Shown one piece after another: positions 10,963 through 15,490 of a stretch of DNA of 15,490 nucleotides. Position numbers and translations under genes: made by a program. Source of the DNA: CAIRYW01 sp041665985 (GTDB lineage: Bacteria; Patescibacteriota; Minisyncoccia; Phycocordibacterales; CAIRYW01); NCBI GenBank assembly GCA_041665985.1, contig JBAYHV010000020.1:1-15490 (forward strand), read 5' to 3'. Numbering within the stretch: position 1 is the stretch's first letter; each line of letters begins with the position of its first letter. The notes under the pieces are model-generated. The model was not told the DNA's origin. It did not search any database and saw only the letters and a list, made by a program, of their open reading frames with translations.

Positions 10963-12240
10963 TTAGATATTTTTTGCACAGTGGGTGCCAGCTACGAATC
11001 CTGTGGTCCAACAAAGTTGTAGAGAATAACCGCCAGAAGGGCGGTCGATATTTAGAATATCACCAACTAAATATAGGTTAGGAAAAATTCGCGAACGCAT
11101 TGTCTTAAAATCTACCTCGTCCAAAATTACTCCGCCGCTTGAAATGATGGCTTTTTCAATACCTAAAAGTTTATCTACGTGAATCGGAATATCTTTTAAT
11201 AATTTTACAAATTGAAGCCTTTCCTCTCTTGTCACACTATTAGTTTTTTTCTCTGGATCTATTTTTGAAAGTTCAACGACAATAGGAACAATGGCAGATG
11301 GAATAAATCCGGCCAAAGAATTCTTAAATTTCATATTATTTTTTTCAGTAAATATTTCTTGAAGCTTGGTGTTGAGTTTGCTGTAGTCAAGTAAAGGCAA
11401 TAAGTCAAGAGAAATAGTTACTTCTCCGTATTTTAAAAGTTCTCCGATATCTTTACTCATATTTAAAATTGTCGGTCCGCTTAAGCCAACGTGAGTGAAA
11501 AGAATCTTGCTCCGCCGAGAGGCGGACAGGCCTTTATTTGTATTTTGTTTTTGCCCATTTTGGAAAACCGTCAGTTTGATGTCGGCAAGACTTACTCCTG
11601 AAAGTTTTGATATCCAGGCGTCTTTTGTAGCTATGGGAACTAGGGAAGGAGTTGGTTCTATGACTGTATGTCCTATATTTTTGAGCCATTTATAAGCGTC
11701 TCCAGTTGAACCTGTTTCTGGGCGAGAAGTTCCACCAGTTGCGATAATAATAGATTTTCCTAAAACAATTTTTTTATTTTTTAATTTTACACCAATAATT
11801 TTTTTCTTATCATCAGACATGACAAACTCCGCCATGGCGGAGTTTGTCAATAATGTTACTTTTCCATCCTTAATATATTTTGTTAGAACATTTAAAACAG
11901 ATTGGGACATATTGCTTGTAGGGAACACTCGAAGTCCTGCTTCTACTTTTGTTTCCATTCCTTTGGTATTAAAAAAATCTAGGGTTTCCTTTACATTCCA
12001 TTGAGAGAAAGCAGAAAATAAAAACTTTCCATCTTCTTTAAATTTCTCCAGAAGTTTTCGAGTATCAAATTCGGCATTGGTAACATTGCATCTTCCACCT
12101 CCTGTGGTCAGTAATTTTTTTCCTAAAGTTTCATTTTTTTCAATCAAAATAACTTTTGCGCCCTGTTCGGCAGCTCTGCCTGCGGTCATCATGCCAGCAG
12201 GCCCTCCTCCTATTACTATTACACCCCATGTTTCTTTCAT
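10963..12240 (-). CDS. HI0933/YhiN-family flavoprotein (BaiN-like NAD(P)/FAD-dependent oxidoreductase)
   Basis: 425 residues, close to the usual ~400. The N-terminal FAD-binding Rossmann motif is VIVIGGGPAGMMTAGRAAEQG, followed by the family signature GKKLLTTGGGRCNVTN, an ATGGTSRPETGSTGDAY segment, FTHVGLSGPTIL, and the C-terminal FAD-contact GDILNIDRPSGGYSLQLCW. The family comprises cytoplasmic FAD enzymes; the physiological substrate is generally unknown. Two palindromes lie in the coding sequence: a 30-bp perfect one at 11820-11849 (residues about 131-141, TNSAMAEFVM) and TCCGCC/GGCGGA at 11511-11526 (residues about 239-244, in GLSASRRSK). Both fall at loops between conserved blocks. The start is the ATG at 12240; a minus-strand TATAAT at 12313-12318 would leave a leader of about 66 bases. 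Confidence 0.9.
   Translation of the reverse strand: MKETWGVIVIGGGPAGMMTAGRAAEQGAKVILIEKNETLGKKLLTTGGGRCNVTNAEFDTRKLLEKFKEDGKFLFSAFSQWNVKETLDFFNTKGMETKVEAGLRVFPTSNMSQSVLNVLTKYIKDGKVTLLTNSAMAEFVMSDDKKKIIGVKLKNKKIVLGKSIIIATGGTSRPETGSTGDAYKWLKNIGHTVIEPTPSLVPIATKDAWISKLSGVSLADIKLTVFQNGQKQNTNKGLSASRRSKILFTHVGLSGPTILNMSKDIGELLKYGEVTISLDLLPLLDYSKLNTKLQEIFTEKNNMKFKNSLAGFIPSAIVPIVVELSKIDPEKKTNSVTREERLQFVKLLKDIPIHVDKLLGIEKAIISSGGVILDEVDFKTMRSRIFPNLYLVGDILNIDRPSGGYSLQLCWTTGFVAGTHCAKNI
11511..11526. repeat. TCCGCC/GGCGGA hairpin inside the flavoprotein gene
   Basis: A 6-bp stem with a GAGA loop, contributing residues of GLSASRRSK just before the conserved ILFTHVGLSGP block. It shares the CCGCC/GGCGG theme with the 30-bp palindrome in the same gene. 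Confidence 0.6.
11820..11849. repeat. 30-bp perfect palindrome inside the flavoprotein gene
   Basis: The half-site TGACAAACTCCGCCA (11820-11834) is followed immediately by its exact reverse complement (11835-11849), with no spacer and CCATGG at the centre. It is translated in frame as part of the protein. Confidence 0.85.
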
Positions 12241-12361
12241 CCCAGTTAGAAACAGACCGCGGCCAATGCGTTTCCGTTTATGTTTATCTTGTAAAGGTTT
12301 CTACTAATTTTCATTATATATTTTACCTATTATTTAAACTGTGTCCGCGATTTCTAACGGG
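12241..12361. repeat. Imperfect inverted repeat flanking the flavoprotein promoter region
   Basis: CCC-A-GTTAGAAA (12241-12252) and CCGCGG (12257-12262) are mirrored by CCGCG (12345-12349) and TTTCTAAC-GGG (12351-12361). The near arm touches the flavoprotein ATG. The enclosed 80 bases hold a minus-strand TATAAT (12313-12318). No ORF is seen in 12241-12398. Confidence 0.5.
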
Positions 12362-12398
12362 ACAAGTAAAACAATGTTAACACAGAAACTTTTCCGAT

Positions 12399-13910
12399 TT
12401 AAATTAGTGGTTTTCCCTTCATTGCACTTGGTTGTTTTATACCAAGAAGTTTGAGGATCGTTGGAGCAATGTCTGAGAGGCCTCCAGTTTGAAGATCATA
12501 TTTTTTTTCAGTTAAAATTACTGGTACTGGGTTGATCGTATGAGAGGTGTGTTTTTTTAAAGTTTTTGGATCAATGTTTAATTCTGCATTGCCATGATCG
12601 GCAGTAATGAAAGCAACTCCGCCTTTTTCATTTAAGGTTTCTATTACGCGTCCAAGTTGTTTATCGGTCTCTTCAATTGCTTCAATTATTGCTCTAACAT
12701 CGGCTGTGTGTCCGACCATATCTGGATTAGCAAAATTAATAAAAATAAAATTAGTGTCTTTATTTATTTCTTCAATTGCTTTATCAGCAATACCTTCTGC
12801 TCGCATTTTTGGAGCAAGATTGTGAGTAGGAACATCTTTGCGACTTTCAAGCATGATGTGCGTTTCTTTTGGATAGGGAGTTTCTACTCCACCATTTAAA
12901 AAATATGTTGCGTGAGGAAATTTTTCTGTTTCGGCTATGTGGGCTTGGGTAAGTCCTATGGCTGAAATTTCTTTTGCAAGAGTTGTCTCAATTTTTATAG
13001 GTGAGTAAACGACATCAACTTTTCCATCAAAACGAGAATCATATTCTGTAAAAGTTACAATTTTAATATTTTTATTTTTAGCTTTTTCTATTAATTTTTC
13101 AGTTATCATTCGCGCTCTGTCGGCTCGGAAGTTAAAAAAGAAAATTCCGTCATTTAGCTTGATCGTACAGCTTTTTTCATTTGGTGCGTAACAAACAATA
13201 GGCTCTAGGAGTTCATCGATTTTTTCCTCTTTATATAAATTTTCCAAATATAAGACTGGGTCAATTTTGCAAATATTTCCTTTGCATTCAAAAAGGGCCT
13301 TCTCAACTTTTTCAAGTCTGTCCCAATTATGATCACGGTCCATTGCATAGAAGCGGCCAGAAATCGTGGCAATGAATCCAACTCCAATTTTTTCGATCTC
13401 TTTTTCAAGATTTTTAATATAACCACTTGCACTTTGAGGTGCTACATCACGCCCATCTGTAAAAACGTGGATCGCAATTTTTTTAACCCCACTTTCTTTT
13501 GCCGCTCTTAGAAATGCAAATAAATGTTCTATGTGGCTGTGAACTCCACCGTCAGAAAGAAGTCCTTGAACATGAAGTGTGGAATTATTTTTCTTTACAT
13601 GTTCAAAAAGGGAAAGGAAAGCCGGTTTTTTTGCGAATTCTCCAGAATCAATACTTTTTTTAATTCGTACAAGGTCTGTGTCAACAATTGTTCCTGCGCC
13701 AATAGTGGTATGGCCAACTTCACTATTTCCCATTTGCCCATCTGGAAGGCCTACAGCAAGGCCTGAAGCTTGGAGCGTGTTGTGAGGATAGTTCTGCCAC
13801 AAGGAATCAAACACCGGTGTATTTGCAGATCTTATAGCATTATTTTCTGTCTCTTCTCGATAACCCCAGCCGTCGAGAATTATAAGAACTGTTGTTTTTT
13901 TTGTATTCAT
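12399..13910 (-). CDS. gpmI: 2,3-bisphosphoglycerate-independent phosphoglycerate mutase
   Basis: 503 residues against the usual ~510. It converts 3-phosphoglycerate to 2-phosphoglycerate in the cytosol using two Mn2+ ions and a phosphoserine intermediate. Visible motifs are metal-binding D13 in ILDGWG, catalytic S63 in GQMGNSEVGH, LLSDGGVHSH and HVFTDGRDVAP of the transferase insert, GRFYAMDRD, FFNFRADRAR, NPDMVGHT, the second metal site TADHGNAE, and KKHTSHTINPVP. All key residues appear present. It lies downstream of eno on the same strand, and the two enzymes act consecutively in glycolysis, but a strong terminator and a separate -10 box between them suggest separate transcripts. No Shine-Dalgarno is seen. 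Confidence 0.97.
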   Translation of the reverse strand: MNTKKTTVLIILDGWGYREETENNAIRSANTPVFDSLWQNYPHNTLQASGLAVGLPDGQMGNSEVGHTTIGAGTIVDTDLVRIKKSIDSGEFAKKPAFLSLFEHVKKNNSTLHVQGLLSDGGVHSHIEHLFAFLRAAKESGVKKIAIHVFTDGRDVAPQSASGYIKNLEKEIEKIGVGFIATISGRFYAMDRDHNWDRLEKVEKALFECKGNICKIDPVLYLENLYKEEKIDELLEPIVCYAPNEKSCTIKLNDGIFFFNFRADRARMITEKLIEKAKNKNIKIVTFTEYDSRFDGKVDVVYSPIKIETTLAKEISAIGLTQAHIAETEKFPHATYFLNGGVETPYPKETHIMLESRKDVPTHNLAPKMRAEGIADKAIEEINKDTNFIFINFANPDMVGHTADVRAIIEAIEETDKQLGRVIETLNEKGGVAFITADHGNAELNIDPKTLKKHTSHTINPVPVILTEKKYDLQTGGLSDIAPTILKLLGIKQPSAMKGKPLI

Positions 13911-13920
13911 ATTATTTTGG

Positions 13921-13926
13921 ATTCTA
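13921..13926 (-). promoter_or_regulatory. Possible -10 box (TAGAAT) of gpmI
   Basis: TAGAAT on the minus strand ends 10 bases before the gpmI ATG, predicting a leader of about 4 bases. It lies just past the eno terminator. Confidence 0.4.
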
Positions 13927-13943
13927 CACTATTTTTGTTCACA

Positions 13944-13979
13944 AAAAAATATCACCTCTTTTCAGAGGCGATATTTTTT
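13944..13979 (-). terminator. Terminator after eno
   Basis: CCTCT (13955-13959) pairs with AGAGG (13964-13968) around TTTC. After one A.C mismatch, the stem continues through ATC/GAT into A-rich and T-rich arms. On the minus strand the stem ends in GATATTTTTTT. It lies 9 bases after the eno stop. Confidence 0.85.
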
Positions 13980-13988
13980 AAAATTTAA

Positions 13989-15275
13989 TTAAGCCTTAAG
14001 TGAATTTTTTCCCTTAAAGATCGTTTTTGCTCCAAGTTCCTCTTCAATTCTTAGAAGTTCATTGTACTTAGCAACTCGTTCACTTCGGCACAAAGAACCT
14101 GTTTTTATTTGCCCACAACCAAGTCCAACAACGAAGTGAGAAATTGTTGTATCTTCTGTTTCGCCTGATCGGTGAGAGACAACCGCTGTCATTCCAGCTT
14201 TTTGCGCCATTTTGATAGCGTTGATCGTTTCGGTAACTGTACCGATCTGATTTAATTTTATAAGAATAGAATTACCAGCTTTCTTTGCAATGCCTTGTTC
14301 TAGTCTTTTTATATTTGTTACAAAAAGATCATCTCCAACAATTTGTAATTTTTTTCCATAAGCTTTGGTCATTAGTTCCCAATTTGTCCAATCATCTTCT
14401 GCAAACCCATCTTCAATTGAAACTATTGGATATTTTTTTAACCAATCGCCATAAAAAGCAATAAGTTCTTCTCCTGACAAAGTTTTTCCTTCTCGCTCTA
14501 ATTCGTATTTGTCGTTTTTGTAAAATTCATTTGCCGCTGCATCGATTGCAAGTACTACATCAAGACCTGCCTTGTATCCTGCATTTGCGATTGCCTCAAG
14601 AATTATTTCAATAGCAGCGTCGTTTGATGGAAGGGTTGGAGCAAAGCCTCCTTCGTCACCGACTGTAGTTGCTAGTTTTTTATCGTGAAGGATCTTTTTC
14701 AAAGAGTGAAAAATTTCTGCGCCCATTTGCAGAGCTTCTTTAAAAGTTTTTGCTCCAACTGGCATTACCATAAATTCCTGAATGTCTGTAGAATTTTCTG
14801 CGTGTTGTCCTCCATTTAGAATATTCATCATTGGAAGGGGGAGGGACATTGGTTTTCCAGTCTTGGCGATCTGAGCAAAATATTTATATAGAGGTTTTTT
14901 TTCTGACTTAGCTTTTGCGTGTGCGAAAGCAAGTGAAATTCCTAGAATGGCATTTGCTCCAAGATTTGATTTTGTTTCTGTTCCGTCTATCTCTATCATT
15001 TTTTCATCCAAGGTTTTTTGAGTCCATTCTTTTCCTTTGAGAGCTTTTTTCAATATTGAGTTTACGTTTTCTACTGCTTTGAGAACGCCTTTCCCTCCGT
15101 ATCTTTTTTTGTCATTATCTCGGAGTTCTAGTGCTTCGTGACTTCCTGTTGATGCTCCAGAAGGAACAGCTGCTCGTCCGAACGAACCGTCAGAAAGGGT
15201 AATATCGACCTCTACTGTGGGGTTTCCTCGTGAGTCAAGAATTTCTCGGCCTTGTATGTTTTTTATGGTTGCCAT
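13989..15275 (-). CDS. eno: Enolase (phosphopyruvate hydratase)
   Basis: 428 residues, the normal bacterial length. It interconverts 2-phosphoglycerate and phosphoenolpyruvate in the cytosol. All signature segments are present: GREILDSRGNPTVEVD, AAVPSGASTGSHEALELRD, MNILNGGQHAENSTDIQEFM, VGDEGGFAP with catalytic E208, SIEDGFAEDDW, GDDLFVTN, catalytic-base K340 in LIKLNQIGT, H368 in VVSHRSGETED, and K391 in IKTGSLCRSER. Small departures from the commonest forms (ILNGGQHAEN for INGGAHADN, SLCRSER) do not affect catalytic residues. The ATG at 15275 gives the standard N-terminus MATIKNIQGREILDSRG. The promoter is uncertain: minus-strand TATAAT (15309-15314) and TATTAT (15300-15305) are candidates, giving leaders of about 27 or 17 bases. 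Confidence 0.98.
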   Translation of the reverse strand: MATIKNIQGREILDSRGNPTVEVDITLSDGSFGRAAVPSGASTGSHEALELRDNDKKRYGGKGVLKAVENVNSILKKALKGKEWTQKTLDEKMIEIDGTETKSNLGANAILGISLAFAHAKAKSEKKPLYKYFAQIAKTGKPMSLPLPMMNILNGGQHAENSTDIQEFMVMPVGAKTFKEALQMGAEIFHSLKKILHDKKLATTVGDEGGFAPTLPSNDAAIEIILEAIANAGYKAGLDVVLAIDAAANEFYKNDKYELEREGKTLSGEELIAFYGDWLKKYPIVSIEDGFAEDDWTNWELMTKAYGKKLQIVGDDLFVTNIKRLEQGIAKKAGNSILIKLNQIGTVTETINAIKMAQKAGMTAVVSHRSGETEDTTISHFVVGLGCGQIKTGSLCRSERVAKYNELLRIEEELGAKTIFKGKNSLKA

Positions 15276-15337
15276 ATAAAAAAATGATTATTAAGTAATA
15301 TAATATGCATTATATATTAATTTCTTTGTTTTTGTTT

Positions 15338-15364
15338 GTCGTTCCCGCGCAGGCGGGAATCCAG
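15338..15364. repeat. Dispersed palindrome of the GTCATTCCCGC family
   Basis: GTCGTTCCCGC (15338-15348) and GGCGGGAATCCAG (15352-15364) have ATTCCCGC/GCGGGAAT symmetry and match the unit translated as VIPAKAGIQ in the GIY-YIG gene. Confidence 0.75.
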
Positions 15365-15371
15365 TATTTTA

Positions 15372-15474
15372 TTCCGCCAAATGAGAGATGTCGCGAAAGA
15401 CGAGCGAAGCGAAGTAATTCACGACATCCGAATGCAGGCGGAACAAAGGGTAAATACCCCGCCCCTCGGGGCGG
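15372..15474 (+). repeat. Two-hairpin palindromic element, copy 2, followed by a GC-rich hairpin
   Basis: A 72-base stem-loop (15372-15443, TTCCGCC/GGCGGAA) is followed after one base by AAAGGG-TAAATA-CCC (15445-15459). This merges into CCGCCC/GGGCGG (15459-15464, 15469-15474), a third hairpin followed by TTTAAG. The 215 bases from 15276 to the window end hold the eno promoter region and these repeats; no coding frame is seen. Confidence 0.85.
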
Positions 15475-15490
15475 TTTAAGTACGAGAAAA

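Noticed and set aside
12607..12899. Plus-strand frames opposite gpmI, and similar ones opposite eno and the flavoprotein
   Set aside because: These are antisense shadows of well-conserved enzymes, with no signals of their own and protein sequence resembling no family.
6791..15474. CRISPR array or insertion sequence as an explanation of the repeats
   Set aside because: The repeats are palindromic, dispersed, in both orientations and without regular spacers. No Cas, transposase or RAYT-like gene is in the window.

Overview
The window is AT-rich, gene-dense bacterial DNA that most resembles a Candidate Phyla Radiation / Patescibacteria genome, probably of the Parcubacteria lineage. This placement is inferred. 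It rests on compact single-domain enzymes, modular DUF11, cohesin and dockerin surface proteins, an RluF-like pseudouridine synthase with a long basic repetitive N-terminus, a UPF0213-type GIY-YIG protein, a DUF2914 membrane protein, and many short dispersed palindromes. No rRNA, tRNA, CRISPR array, integrase or transposase is visible.

Layout. 1-4077 (+): a surface module made of a 5'-truncated exported protein (Ig-like, DUF11, C-terminal dockerin), a stand-alone response regulator, a membrane-anchored cohesin protein and a DoxX-family membrane protein. 4330-6778 (+): an endonuclease/exonuclease/phosphatase-fold hydrolase and an ABC-F ATPase. 6837-8000 (-): the RluF-like synthase, convergent with the ABC-F gene. 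8162-9867 (+): the GIY-YIG protein and the DUF2914 membrane protein, separated by a hairpin-rich spacer. 9910-10850: three small orphan genes (59 and 113 aa on -, 64 aa on +), each with its own promoter and terminator, in DNA with a visibly higher GC content than its surroundings. 10963-15275 (-): a HI0933-family flavoprotein, then gpmI and eno, which catalyse consecutive steps of lower glycolysis and lie in the order eno, terminator, gpmI along the minus strand.

Two themes run across the genes. First, several genes have a -10 box only 5-7 bases before the ATG, which predicts leaderless or nearly leaderless mRNAs; only the 64-aa gene has a textbook Shine-Dalgarno. Second, palindromic elements lie inside coding sequence. 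A 72-nt stem-loop family followed by a second small hairpin has three copies of identical length with compensatory base-pair changes, and one copy lies in the coding region near the start of the DUF2914 gene. Another palindrome supplies the C-terminus of the GIY-YIG protein, two lie in the flavoprotein, and another supplies the last codons of the EEP hydrolase. This structured, partly protein-coding repeat layer is the most unusual content of the window.
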